This document shows, piece by piece, positions 1 to 6,228 of a DNA stretch of 13,451 bases (within the stretch, counting starts at the first letter, position 1; each line of letters starts with the position of its first letter). Made by a program: the position numbers and the translations under genes. Origin of the DNA: an uncultured bacterium (lineage in GTDB: Bacteria; Bacillota; Clostridia; Oscillospirales; Oscillospiraceae); the NCBI GenBank assembly GCA_949286295.1, contig CASECK010000125.1:1-13451 (forward strand), written 5' to 3'. The notes under the pieces are model-generated. The model made no database searches. It saw nothing but the letters and a program-made list of their open reading frames with translations, and was not told where the DNA came from.

Positions 1-6
1 GCAACA

Positions 7-31
7 CGAAAGGAAGAAGTCCTTTCGTTTT
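7..31 (+). terminator. Rho-independent terminator of a gene left of the window
   Basis: An 8-bp perfect stem, CGAAAGGA (7-14) and TCCTTTCG (20-27), closes a 5-nt loop and is followed by TTTT (28-31) on the plus strand. The opposite strand has no T-run after the stem, so it most likely ends a plus-strand transcript entering from the left. The short T-tract keeps confidence moderate. Confidence 0.55.
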
Positions 32-64
32 GGAAGGGACGGTCAAAATCGATATTTCTCAATG

Positions 65-93
65 TAGAGAAAAATGCCGCCCGCAGGGCGGCA
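65..93 (-). terminator. Rho-independent terminator, minus strand
   Basis: TGCCGCCC (75-82) and GGGCGGCA (86-93) form a perfect 8-bp stem with a 3-nt loop. Read on the minus strand, it is followed directly by TTTTTCTCT (66-74). This is the downstream end of the structured region 75-256 and gives a natural 3' end to any minus-strand transcript coming through it, for example read-through from the tRNA-Arg gene. Confidence 0.6.
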
Positions 94-256
94 CACCAAC
101 TGCGAGCCCAGCGCAGCGGGGCGCGGTTGGAAGCGAGGAGCAGCAGAATGAGCGCGCGATGAGCTTTGCAATAGAATGAAAAAGCTCGTCGCAAGCGATA
201 TGACGCTTGCGACGGCCTGGCACGCCCGAAGCCGAAGCGAAGCCTGGTGTGCCGGG
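75..256 (-). other. Highly structured non-coding element (candidate RNA or dispersed repeat)
   Basis: About 340 bases (1-345) lack a credible protein gene. Within them the inverted repeats are, in plus coordinates: 75-82/86-93; 96-104/122-130 (9 bp, one G-U); 156-167/181-192 (12 bp, one G-U); 188-197/204-213 (10 bp, perfect); and 216-226/246-256 (11 bp, two G-U). The third and fourth share 188-192, so they cannot both form fully. On the minus strand the fourth hairpin is followed after three bases by CTTTTTC, which is terminator-like. No promoter is visible just upstream on that strand. Open frames cross the region on both strands, but they have no ribosome binding site and one runs into the tRNA. 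From memory, similar sequence is often mis-annotated as small proteins in Oscillospiraceae genomes, which would fit a dispersed intergenic repeat. That recollection is unverified. Confidence 0.45.
214..231 (+). repeat. 18-bp direct repeat, copy 1 (matches the tRNA-Arg 3' end)
   Basis: GGCCTGGCACGCCCGAAG occurs here and again at 380-397. In the second copy it covers the encoded CCA end, the 3' acceptor strand and part of the T-stem of tRNA-Arg, plus the first four bases of its terminator. As at the tRNA, copy 1 directly abuts a hairpin (188-213). No other part of a tRNA can be folded next to copy 1. Confidence 0.75.
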
Positions 257-345
257 GGCACGCCGGGCCGCTGCGGGTCCCTTCCCAAGAGGGCGAGTGC
301 GGCGCACGAAGCCCGATTGGCGGTAGACACAAGGAGAAAAGCATA

Positions 346-383
346 GAGAAAGGCCAGGGTAGACCTTATGCTCTACCCTGGCC
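346..383 (-). terminator. Terminator of the tRNA-Arg gene
   Basis: A perfect 12-bp stem, GGCCAGGGTAGA (352-363) with TCTACCCTGGCC (372-383) and an 8-nt loop, starts at the base after the encoded CCA of the tRNA. On the minus strand TTTCTC follows, and CTTTTC lies a little further on. The T-tract is imperfect but the stem is strong and the position is right. Confidence 0.65.
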
Positions 384-397
384 TGGCACGCCCGAAG
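380..397 (+). repeat. 18-bp direct repeat, copy 2 (inside the tRNA-Arg 3' end)
   Basis: This is an exact copy of 214-231. Bases 384-397 lie inside the tRNA gene (CCA, discriminator base, 3' acceptor strand) and 380-383 belong to the terminator stem. Confidence 0.75.
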
Positions 398-460
398 GGA
401 CTCGAACCCCCAACATTCAGAACCGGAATCTGACGCTCTATCCAATTGAACTACGGACGC
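384..460 (-). tRNA. tRNA-Arg, anticodon CCG
   Basis: The minus strand folds as a complete cloverleaf. The 7-bp acceptor pairs GCGTCCG with CGGGCGT (one U-G at each of two positions). The D-arm is GTTC...GAGC. The anticodon stem TCAGA/TCTGA holds the loop TTCCGGT, giving anticodon CCG, which reads CGG arginine codons. The T-arm is GGGGG-TTCGAGT-CCCTT with the usual TTCGA core, followed by discriminator G and a genomically encoded CCA. It is a single gene, not a cluster, with its own promoter (482-510) and terminator (346-383). A CGG-specific tRNA fits the high G+C codon use of the neighbouring genes. Confidence 0.96.
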
Positions 461-481
461 TTATCTCAAGTGCGCTTCGTT

Positions 482-510
482 ATTATAGCAGACTGCGCCG
501 CAGTTGTAAA
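482..510 (-). promoter_or_regulatory. Sigma-A-type promoter of tRNA-Arg
   Basis: On the minus strand, TTTACA (505-510) is a five-of-six match to the -35 box. After exactly 17 bp comes a perfect -10 TATAAT (482-487). The predicted start is a few bases downstream, leaving a short leader before the mature tRNA 5' end at 460. The spacer contains a 13-bp palindrome (492-504), listed separately. Confidence 0.85.
492..504. promoter_or_regulatory. Palindrome in the promoter spacer (possible operator)
   Basis: ACTGCG (492-497) and CGCAGT (499-504) form a perfect palindrome around one central base. It sits between the -10 and -35 boxes of the tRNA-Arg promoter and touches the -35 box. It could be a protein binding site or chance. 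Confidence 0.3.
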
Positions 511-546
511 GGGGAAAAAGCATTTTTTCTTTGGTCCGTCCGCCCC

Positions 547-1116
547 TCAAAAACGGAAGAGGACTCCGGCGAGGGCGGCGGCGGCGATAAAGGCCACCGG
601 GTGCAGCCGTTTCAGCGGCGTCCACTGCATCGCCCCGAAGGCCGCCAGAGCCAGCGCCAGGGTGGGCCAGCGCAGGGCGGGCAGCCCCCCCGGGGCCGCC
701 CCGCCGGACACGAAGAAAATGGAGGCGGCCACGGTGAGGCCGGCGGAGACAATCAGGGCGGTGGAGGCCGGGCGCAGGCCGGAGAACACGGCCTCCACGG
801 TGCGGCTGCTCCGGAAGCGGCTTAAAAAGCCGGCGATGACCAGGATGAGGATGACGCCCGGCGTGACCACCCCCAGGGTGGCCGCCAGGGCGCCGGGGAG
901 CCCGGCGGTCTCATATCCCACGTAGGTGGCCATGTTGATGCCCAGCGGGCCCGGGGTGGACTCGGACACGGCAATCATCATGGTCAGGTCCTCGTTGGTA
1001 AACCAGCCTGTGACCTCGCCCATATGCTGCAGGAAGGGGATGGTGGCCATGCCGCCGCCCACGGAGAACAGGCCGGTCTTGAAAAACTCGGCATACAGCC
1101 GGAGCAGGAGAATCAT
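547..1116 (-). CDS. Chromate transporter, short-chain ChrA-type subunit (second of a pair)
   Basis: This 189-residue membrane protein belongs to the CHR family, which exports chromate or acts on related anions across the inner membrane. Family marks are SVGGGMATIP at residues 18-27 and STPGPLGIN at 53-61, at the same spacing as in the partner gene upstream. Several long hydrophobic stretches follow. At about 190 residues it is half the length of classical ChrA, as expected for the split form, in which two proteins are thought to pair. The ATG at 1116 overlaps the partner's TGA in an ATGA motif (1113-1116), so translation is probably coupled. No strong terminator is seen before the tRNA-Arg promoter. 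The true substrate is uncertain, because many such pairs have not been tested on chromate. Confidence 0.9.
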   Translation of the reverse strand: MILLLRLYAEFFKTGLFSVGGGMATIPFLQHMGEVTGWFTNEDLTMMIAVSESTPGPLGINMATYVGYETAGLPGALAATLGVVTPGVILILVIAGFLSRFRSSRTVEAVFSGLRPASTALIVSAGLTVAASIFFVSGGAAPGGLPALRWPTLALALAAFGAMQWTPLKRLHPVAFIAAAALAGVLFRF

Positions 1117-1718
1117 CCTCTCCCCTCCTCTCCCCGGTTTTTGGCCCGGAACAGCAGCCAGCCGGCAATCCCGGCCAGCACCACCAGCACGGCCGGGTTG
1201 GACAGCATCTCCAGCGCCGCCCCCGCCGGGGTGTCCGCCGGCAGCGGGAGCAGCGCCCCTAATTCACCCAGAATCAGCACCCCGAGAAAGACCCCCAGGG
1301 CGCGGGCGTTTTTCAGGGTGGTCTTGCTCAGCTTGATGACGCTGGAGGCGATGAGCGCCACCACGGCGGCGTTGATGCCCGCAAGGGCGTGCTGGACCGC
1401 CGGCAGGCCGGCAAAATGACTCAGGAAGGCGGCAATCAGGGTGATGACCACAAAGCTGGGGAACACCACCCCCAGGGCGGCCACCACCCCCCCGGCGACC
1501 CCCCGCAGCTGGTGGCCGATGAACACCGAGGTGTTCACCGCGATGATGCCGGGGGTACACTGGCCCAGGGCGTAGTAGTCGGTAATCTGGGCGTCCGTCA
1601 CCCAGCGTTTTTTCTCCACCACCTCCCGCTGGAGGATGGGGAGCATGGCGTAGCCCCCGCCGAAGGTACACACCCCCACCCGGGCAAAGGTACAAAATAA
1701 ATCCAGATAGACTCTCAC
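1113..1718 (-). CDS. Chromate transporter, short-chain ChrA-type subunit (first of a pair)
   Basis: This CHR-family membrane protein of 201 residues carries FGGGYAMLP at residues 19-27 and QCTPGIIAVN at 53-62, the signature glycine-rich and Thr-Pro-Gly motifs of the family. Hydrophobic segments continue to the C-terminus. I chose GTG at 1718 as the start, because homologues begin at about this point (VRVYLDLF) and AAGGAAG and GGGA lie upstream. The frame stays open to an ATG at 1829, but that would add 37 non-hydrophobic residues and overlap the end of ychF. Its stop overlaps the start of the second subunit by four bases. The gene lies 64 bases after ychF with no T-rich terminator between, so it may be read from the ychF promoter. 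Anion export is inferred from the family. Confidence 0.88.
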   Translation of the reverse strand: MRVYLDLFCTFARVGVCTFGGGYAMLPILQREVVEKKRWVTDAQITDYYALGQCTPGIIAVNTSVFIGHQLRGVAGGVVAALGVVFPSFVVITLIAAFLSHFAGLPAVQHALAGINAAVVALIASSVIKLSKTTLKNARALGVFLGVLILGELGALLPLPADTPAGAALEMLSNPAVLVVLAGIAGWLLFRAKNRGEEGRG

Positions 1719-1782
1719 AGCATTCCCATCTTCCTTGCCGTATGGCCCCGCCGCGCCCTGTGGTCCAGGGCGGCCAGGTTCC

Positions 1783-2871
1783 TTATACGTTAAATCGAAA
1801 CAGGATAATGTCGCCGTCCTGGACGACATATTCCTTGCCCTCGGAGCGAATCAGGCCCTTCTCCCGGGCGGCGGCCATGGAGCCGCAGGCCATCAGGTCC
1901 TCGTAGGACACCACCTCCGCCCGGATGAAGCCCCGCTCGAAGTCGGAGTGAATCTTGCCCGCGGCCTGAGGGGCCCGGGTGCCCGCCCGGATGGTCCAGG
2001 CCCGGCACTCGTCCTCGCCGGAGGTGAGGAAGGAGATGAGGCCCAGCAGGGTGTAGCTGGCCTTGACCAACCGGTCCAGGCCGGACTCCGGCACGCCCAG
2101 CTCGTCCAGGAACATTTGTTTTTCGCCGGCGGGCAGCTGGGCAATCTCCGCCTCCAGCTTGGCGCACACGGGGATGACCTGGGCCCCCTGGGCGGCGGCC
2201 CGCTCCTCCACCTGCCGGTAGTAGGGCACCGCCCCGGGGTCGGAAAAGCCCTCCTCGTCCAGGTTGGCCGCGTAGATAACCGGCTTGAGGGACAGCAGCT
2301 CGCAGTCGGGGTACTCAGCCGCGATGTCCACCGCCTCATAGGTCCGGGCGGACCGGCCGTCGTTGAGCCAGTCCCGCAGGCCCTCGAAATCGGCGGCCTC
2401 CTGAAGAAACTTCTTGTCCCCCTTGGCGGCCTTCCTGGCCTTTTCAATGCGCCGCTCCACCATCTCCAAGTCGGCCATGACCAGCTCCAGGTCGATGGTG
2501 TCCATGTCCCGGACGGGGTCGGTGGAGCCCTCCACATGAATCACATTGTCGTCGTCAAAGCAGCGCACCACATGGACGATGGCGTCGGTCATGCGGATGT
2601 TGCCCAGAAACTTGTTGCCCAGGCCCTCCCCCCGGCTGGCCCCCTTCACCAGCCCGGCGATGTCCACAAACTCGATGACCGCGGGGGTGGTCTTTTTGGG
2701 GTGGTACATCTCGGACAGCCGGTCCAGCCGGTAATCGGGCACGGCCACCATGCCCACGTTGGGGTCGATGGTGCAGAAGGGGTAGTTGGCGCTCTCCGCG
2801 CCGGCGTTGGTGATGGCGTTGAACAGGGTGCTCTTGCCCACGTTGGGCAGGCCCACGATTCCTAATTTCAC
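1783..2871 (-). CDS. ychF: Redox-regulated P-loop ATPase YchF (Obg family)
   Basis: YchF is a conserved cytosolic ATPase that binds ribosomes and has been linked to stress responses and translation. This 362-residue copy has the usual full length. The Walker A motif GLPNVGKS is at residues 7-14, [15 protein letters not shown] at 26-40, and the G3-like [10 protein letters not shown] at 70-79. The G4 position reads NLDE (203-206) instead of NKxD, which is what makes YchF prefer ATP over GTP. The C-terminal TGS domain (about 280-362) ends in the family-typical [16 protein letters not shown]. The start is GTG at 2871, preceded by AGAGG at suitable spacing. A consensus promoter lies at 2914-2942. 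The chromate-transporter pair follows downstream. Confidence 0.97.
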   Translation of the reverse strand: MKLGIVGLPNVGKSTLFNAITNAGAESANYPFCTIDPNVGMVAVPDYRLDRLSEMYHPKKTTPAVIEFVDIAGLVKGASRGEGLGNKFLGNIRMTDAIVHVVRCFDDDNVIHVEGSTDPVRDMDTIDLELVMADLEMVERRIEKARKAAKGDKKFLQEAADFEGLRDWLNDGRSARTYEAVDIAAEYPDCELLSLKPVIYAANLDEEGFSDPGAVPYYRQVEERAAAQGAQVIPVCAKLEAEIAQLPAGEKQMFLDELGVPESGLDRLVKASYTLLGLISFLTSGEDECRAWTIRAGTRAPQAAGKIHSDFERGFIRAEVVSYEDLMACGSMAAAREKGLIRSEGKEYVVQDGDIILFRFNV

Positions 2872-2913
2872 GGCGTTTCCTCTTTCTGTCAGTATTTTGC
2901 AGGCAGTGGAGAT

Positions 2914-2942
2914 ATTATAGCTTTTTTAGCCCGCCCTTGCAA
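2914..2942 (-). promoter_or_regulatory. Sigma-A-type promoter of ychF
   Basis: On the minus strand, TTGCAA (2937-2942) stands 17 bp before a perfect TATAAT (2914-2919). The predicted start is about 40 bases upstream of the ychF GTG. The -35 box lies in the centre of the imperfect inverted repeat CCCGCCC...GGGCGGG (2930-2951), which could be an operator. Confidence 0.75.
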
Positions 2943-2956
2943 GGGGGCGGGGACAC

Positions 2957-2988
2957 AAAACCGCCCCTGTCCGGCCGGACGGGGGCGG
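2957..2988 (-). terminator. Terminator of the stalk-domain protein gene
   Basis: CCGCCCCTGTCCGG (2961-2974) pairs with CCGGACGGGGGCGG (2975-2988) as an almost perfect 14-bp arm (one T-G). On the minus strand TTTTGTG follows. It lies 12 bases after the end of the gene at 3001 and separates it from the ychF promoter. Confidence 0.75.
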
Positions 2989-3000
2989 GCTGTTTCCGGC

Positions 3001-4083
3001 TTACCGGATGATGAGGTTGGTTCCCTCCAACGTCACCGTCTTGCCCAGCATCTCAAACAGCTGGGCGGGGGCCCAGGTGATGCCCGGGCTGACGACGTAG
3101 GGGGCCTTGCCGCAGTCCTGGGGGGCGGTCATGCCCACGGCCCCGGGAATCTTGGTGACTCCCCAGAGCAGCGGGCTGCCGATGGTCAGCTTGACCTGGA
3201 ACTGCCCGCTCTCCACGGTGACCTGGGGGGCGGCACCGCCTGCGCCGGGGGTGTAGGTCACCTCCAGCCCCAGCGCCTGGGCCACGGCGGCCACAGGCAC
3301 CATCACCGTCCCCTGCTCATACCGGCCCACCAGATTGGACGCCCGGCCGTCCAGCTCCATGGTGATTTGAGTCCCTCCGGCAAGGGCCTGGCCGCCGGAC
3401 GGCTGCCCGTCCTGCCGGTCCCCGGCGGGCAGGAGCATCAGATGATGGACATAGGCCTGCCCGGGGTAGGACAGGGCAGCCACATCGTACCAGGCCATAA
3501 ACCGGTCCTCCTCCTTCAGCTGGGACAGGGAAAAGGTCCCCTCCCCATAGGGACACAGGACGGTGTCCTCCCCCGCTGTGAGGCGCATACTGCCATCGGA
3601 GGTGAGGATGCGCACCCGGCCGTCCCCCTCCCAGGTGAGGGAGCCCACCTTATAATACCAGCCGCACCCCGCGTCCTGGGGGACATTGCACACCACCGCC
3701 CAGGCCGCCGACTGGGGCGGCAGAGAGCGGGTGGACGCCGGGCTGTGGAACACATACACCCCGTCGCCCTCTTTCAGCTCCGCCGGGTCGAAGGCGCATT
3801 TGCGCCCGCCGTCCACCCAGACGGTGTCCTGGCTGAGAATCATCACATACTCTCCCCCGCGCCCGGCGCTCAGGCGCAGGCGGGCGGGCAGGCCGTCCTC
3901 CCCCAGGGTGATGGCGGCCACCTGGCCGTAGTACAGCTCGCTTCGCTCCATGCCCGGCGCCTCCTTTTCTTGTTCCACATCCGTCCGCTCCCCGGCCGCC
4001 CCCGGGGTCAGGGCGGCGGCGGGCGCCGCCAGGGACAGGGCCACGGCGAAGGCCGCAGCCCAGGCAAACCATGTTTTTTTCAC
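3001..4083 (-). CDS. Secreted stalk-domain protein (copper amine oxidase N-terminal-like domain)
   Basis: This is a predicted exported protein of 360 residues with no known enzymatic role. The start is GTG at 4083, with GGAGGAAG in front. It opens with a signal peptide (VKKTW, hydrophobic core, PAAA around residue 24). Residues about 240-360 resemble the copper amine oxidase N-terminal 'stalk' domain (MELDGRA, VPVAAVAQALG, then a beta-rich end with GTNLIIR), which is common in Firmicute surface proteins. The middle looks like two related beta-rich modules (about 50-133 and 143-218). Each has a hydrophobic-turn pattern with a DTV motif (86-88, 173-175) and a later LKEGD or LKEED (103-107, 189-193). 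No LPXTG anchor or SLH domain is seen, so it may be released. It follows the TtcA-family gene by 94 bases on the same strand and may be co-transcribed with it. The longer frame to 4260 overlaps that gene and is rejected. Confidence 0.8.
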   Translation of the reverse strand: MKKTWFAWAAAFAVALSLAAPAAALTPGAAGERTDVEQEKEAPGMERSELYYGQVAAITLGEDGLPARLRLSAGRGGEYVMILSQDTVWVDGGRKCAFDPAELKEGDGVYVFHSPASTRSLPPQSAAWAVVCNVPQDAGCGWYYKVGSLTWEGDGRVRILTSDGSMRLTAGEDTVLCPYGEGTFSLSQLKEEDRFMAWYDVAALSYPGQAYVHHLMLLPAGDRQDGQPSGGQALAGGTQITMELDGRASNLVGRYEQGTVMVPVAAVAQALGLEVTYTPGAGGAAPQVTVESGQFQVKLTIGSPLLWGVTKIPGAVGMTAPQDCGKAPYVVSPGITWAPAQLFEMLGKTVTLEGTNLIIR

Positions 4084-4177
4084 CGAACTTCCTCCTTGTT
4101 CAACCCGGTGCGCAAGCCGGCGTGGGGCCGCGCCCCTCTTTGTCCCGATAGACGAATCCGGCCGGGAAAAGTTCCCC

Positions 4178-4939
4178 TCACCCCTCTCCGTCGGGCAGGG
4201 GCCGCCGGCGGTACTCCGCCGGACCCCAGGCGGGCAGGGGGAGGCGCTGCATGGCCCCAAAGGCCCGGTCCTTCAGACCGGGGTAGCGGCCCTGGAGCTC
4301 GTAGAGCAGCTGCTTGACCTCCTGCCGCTTGGTGTTGCCGTTGGCGGGGCAGGGGTTGTCCACCACGGGCAGCGCCAGCCGCCGGGCCGTGTGGCGAATC
4401 AGCGCCTCCCCGCAGTAGAGCATGGGGCGAATCTGGGTGATACCCGTCCGGTCCAGGTAGGTCACCGGCTGAAAGCAGGACAGCCGCCCCTCGAAAATCA
4501 GGGAGAGGAAGAGCGTCTCCACCGCGTCGTCGTGGTGGTGGCCCAGAGCAATCTTGCTCACCCCCCGCTCCCGCAGCGCCTGGTGCAGCGCCCCGCGGCG
4601 CATTTTGGCGCACATGGAGCAGGGGTTCTTTTCCCGGCGCAGGTCGAAGATGACGTGGTGAATCTCGCTGCGCAGCACCGTGTAGGGCACCTCCAGCGAC
4701 TGGCAGAAGGCCTCCACCGGGGCAAAATCCATCCCGGGCCGCCCCTCCGCATGGCCCATATCCAGGGTGACGCCCTCCACCTGAAAGGGGACGGGATAGA
4801 ACTCCCGCAGCCGGGCCAGGGCGGCCAGCAGCATCAGGGAATCCTTGCCGCCGGACACCCCCACGGCGATTCGGTCCCCAGGCTGTATCATGTCATAGTC
4901 CTCCACGCAGCGGCGGACCAGGGAGAGTATCTTGTTCAT
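4178..4939 (-). CDS. TtcA-family tRNA thiolation PP-loop ATPase
   Basis: This 253-residue cytosolic enzyme probably adenylates and thiolates a tRNA base. In TtcA this is cytidine 32, giving 2-thiocytidine. The ATP-binding PP-loop SGGKDS is at residues 29-34. CSMC (107-110) and a third cysteine in NPCPANGNTKR (C197) match the three cysteines that hold the TtcA iron-sulfur cluster. GHHHDD at 133-138 is also typical. It is shorter than E. coli TtcA, so a related U34 or A37 thiolase activity or another substrate is possible, and I give no gene symbol. ATG at 4939 is chosen because AAGGAG lies seven bases before it and the conserved N-terminus begins there. The frame stays open to 5038 without a better site. 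It is divergent from rplM. Confidence 0.85.
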   Translation of the reverse strand: MNKILSLVRRCVEDYDMIQPGDRIAVGVSGGKDSLMLLAALARLREFYPVPFQVEGVTLDMGHAEGRPGMDFAPVEAFCQSLEVPYTVLRSEIHHVIFDLRREKNPCSMCAKMRRGALHQALRERGVSKIALGHHHDDAVETLFLSLIFEGRLSCFQPVTYLDRTGITQIRPMLYCGEALIRHTARRLALPVVDNPCPANGNTKRQEVKQLLYELQGRYPGLKDRAFGAMQRLPLPAWGPAEYRRRPLPDGEG

Positions 4940-5085
4940 CAGATCGCTCCTTGTCTGTGAAAGTCGGAGAATGTGGCGGGAAAGCCCCCATTTCCAGAGA
5001 AATCCCACACATTCCATGCCAGTGAAAAGAAAAATCAATTGTGAGATTTTATGAGAAAACGAGAGAAAACAGAAGCTATCGGGAG

Positions 5086-5091
5086 ATTATA
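5086..5091 (-). promoter_or_regulatory. Possible -10 box for the TtcA-family gene
   Basis: A perfect TATAAT stands on the minus strand in the A/T-rich divergent region. No convincing -35 box is found 16-18 bases upstream, so this is only a candidate. It would give a leader of about 140 bases before the ATG at 4939. Confidence 0.3.
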
Positions 5092-5122
5092 TGGATTTTC
5101 TAAAAAAATCACGGAAAAATCG

Positions 5123-5151
5123 TTGACACCCGGCCACCCCCGTACTATAAT
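5123..5151 (+). promoter_or_regulatory. Consensus sigma-A promoter of rplM-rpsI
   Basis: TTGACA (5123-5128), a 17-bp spacer and TATAAT (5146-5151) give a perfect match to the housekeeping promoter consensus. Transcription should begin near 5157, leaving a leader of about 94 bases before rplM. Such strength fits a ribosomal protein operon. Confidence 0.95.
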
Positions 5152-5156
5152 ACAAA

Positions 5157-5250
5157 ACGCTCCGCTTGTACAGAGCCGGGGCCAACTATTTTTTCATTGA
5201 CCGAAAATGGTTGAGATAAACACAAGTAGAGGTAAATGGAGGTTTCACCT
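5157..5250 (+). promoter_or_regulatory. Structured leader of rplM (possible L13 autoregulatory leader)
   Basis: The leader can form a short stem GCTC/GAGC (5159-5162 with 5173-5176). It also has a 10-bp stem CAACTATTTT/AAAATGGTTG (5183-5192 with 5204-5213, one G-U). ACCT just before the start codon (5247-5250) can pair with AGGT in the ribosome binding site (5240-5243) or with an upstream AGGT (5230-5233). Leaders bound by L13 are known upstream of rplM in Firmicutes. Whether this one matches that family was not tested. Confidence 0.4.
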
Positions 5251-5682
5251 ATGTCCACTTTCATGGCTAAGAAGGGGAACATCGAGCGCAAGTGGTACGT
5301 GCTCGACGCCGCCGGCAAGCCCCTGGGCAAGACCGCCGCTCTGGCCGCCGACCTGCTGCGCGGCAAGCGCAAGCCCGAGTTCACCCCCAACGCCGACTGC
5401 GGCGACTTTGTCATCATCGTCAACGCCGAGAAGGCCGTTCTGACCGGCAAGAAGCTGGACCAGAAGTACTACCGCACCCACTCCGGCTGGGTGGGCGGCC
5501 TGAAGGAGACCAAGTACCGCACCCTGATGCAGACCCGGCCCGAGCTGGCCATGAAGCTGGCCATCCGGGGCATGATGCCCAAGAACACCCTGGCCAAGGA
5601 CTCCCTGACTCGCCTGCACATCTACCGCGGCGGCGAGCACAACCATGCCGCCCAGAAGCCCCAGGTCTGGGACGCCGAGTAA
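5251..5682 (+). CDS. rplM: 50S ribosomal protein L13
   Basis: L13 is an early-assembly protein of the large ribosomal subunit. The 143-residue product has the normal length. It has the family N-terminus ([16 protein letters not shown]), [10 protein letters not shown] near the middle, RGMMPKN, and the C-terminal [11 protein letters not shown] signature. ATG at 5251 is chosen over an in-frame ATG at 5236 because GGAGG lies eight bases before it and matches the usual protein start. It is the first gene of a two-gene operon and rpsI follows after 17 bases. Expression is driven by the consensus promoter at 5123-5151 and may be tuned by the structured leader. Confidence 0.98.
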   Translation: MSTFMAKKGNIERKWYVLDAAGKPLGKTAALAADLLRGKRKPEFTPNADCGDFVIIVNAEKAVLTGKKLDQKYYRTHSGWVGGLKETKYRTLMQTRPELAMKLAIRGMMPKNTLAKDSLTRLHIYRGGEHNHAAQKPQVWDAE

Positions 5683-5699
5683 GAGGAGGAGTTTGAATC

Positions 5700-6104
5700 A
5701 TGTATAAGAGCAAGAAGCCTTACTTCTATGGGACCGGCCGCCGGAAGTCCTCCGTGGCCCGCGTCCATCTGTTCCAGAATGGGACCGGCGCCATCACCAT
5801 CAACGGCCGGGACATCGACGACTACTTCGGTCTGGAGACTCTGAAGCTCATCGTCCGCCAGCCCCTGGTCACCACCGAGCAGTTGGGCAAGGTGGACATC
5901 GTGGCCACTGTGACCGGCGGCGGCGTCACCGGCCAGTCCGGTGCCATCCGCCACGGCATCGCCCGGGCCCTGCTGCTGGCCAACGAGGAGTTCCGCCCCG
6001 CGCTGAAGGCCGCCGGTTTCCTGACCCGCGACCCTCGCATGAAGGAGCGCAAGAAGTACGGCCTGAAGGCCGCCCGCCGCGCGCCCCAGTTCAGCAAGCG
6101 CTGA
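5700..6104 (+). CDS. rpsI: 30S ribosomal protein S9
   Basis: S9 belongs to the small ribosomal subunit, and its C-terminal tail reaches the P-site tRNA. The 134-residue product has the typical [14 protein letters not shown] start (residues 9-22), the central [19 protein letters not shown] region, and the conserved basic tail ending in APQFSKR. The ATG at 5700 follows GAGGAGGA by nine bases. It is the second gene of the rplM-rpsI operon, the standard bacterial order, and is closed by the terminator at 6122-6150. Confidence 0.98.
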   Translation: MYKSKKPYFYGTGRRKSSVARVHLFQNGTGAITINGRDIDDYFGLETLKLIVRQPLVTTEQLGKVDIVATVTGGGVTGQSGAIRHGIARALLLANEEFRPALKAAGFLTRDPRMKERKKYGLKAARRAPQFSKR

Positions 6105-6121
6105 TTTATCCCTACCGGTTC

Positions 6122-6150
6122 CAAAAGGCCGCCCACCGGGCGGCCTTTTG
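6122..6150 (+). terminator. Terminator of rplM-rpsI
   Basis: A perfect 13-bp stem, CAAAAGGCCGCCC (6122-6134) and GGGCGGCCTTTTG (6138-6150), closes a 3-nt loop 17 bases after rpsI. The A-run before and T-run after make it usable in both directions. Confidence 0.88.
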
Positions 6151-6228
6151 CTTTCCCTCTCCGGGTCCCATCACGCCCGCCGTCCCAATCCCCTGCCATC
6201 CAGGGCGCGCTCCCGCCCCCTGGACAGG

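Noticed and set aside
59..445. Minus-strand open frame of 128 codons across the left non-coding region, and an overlapping plus-strand frame 247-825
   Set aside because: The minus-strand frame runs through the tRNA-Arg gene, terminators and hairpins and has no ribosome binding site. The plus-strand frame also crosses the tRNA and the end of the chromate transporter. Both are G+C-driven shadows.
214..460. Integrated element with attL/attR at the tRNA-Arg gene
   Set aside because: The two 18-bp copies are only 166 bases apart, with no integrase or cargo between them. At most this is a relic, so it is kept as a repeat observation and not called as an integration.
514..529. GAAAAA/TTTTTC inverted repeat after the second chromate transporter as a terminator
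   Set aside because: The stem is only A-T apart from its closing pair and lacks a separate T-tract. It is too weak to call, and it lies just upstream of the tRNA promoter.
1755..1771. GCCCTG/CAGGGC hairpin between ychF and the chromate transporters as a terminator
   Set aside because: A six-base stem with no T-run on the minus strand. It does not separate the transcription units.
1719..1829. Upstream ATG start (1829) for the first chromate transporter
   Set aside because: It would overlap the 3' end of ychF and add 37 residues absent from the family. The GTG at 1718 fits the conserved N-terminus.
4084..4260. Upstream start (4260) for the stalk-domain protein
   Set aside because: It would overlap the TtcA-family gene and place 59 extra residues before an otherwise standard signal peptide.
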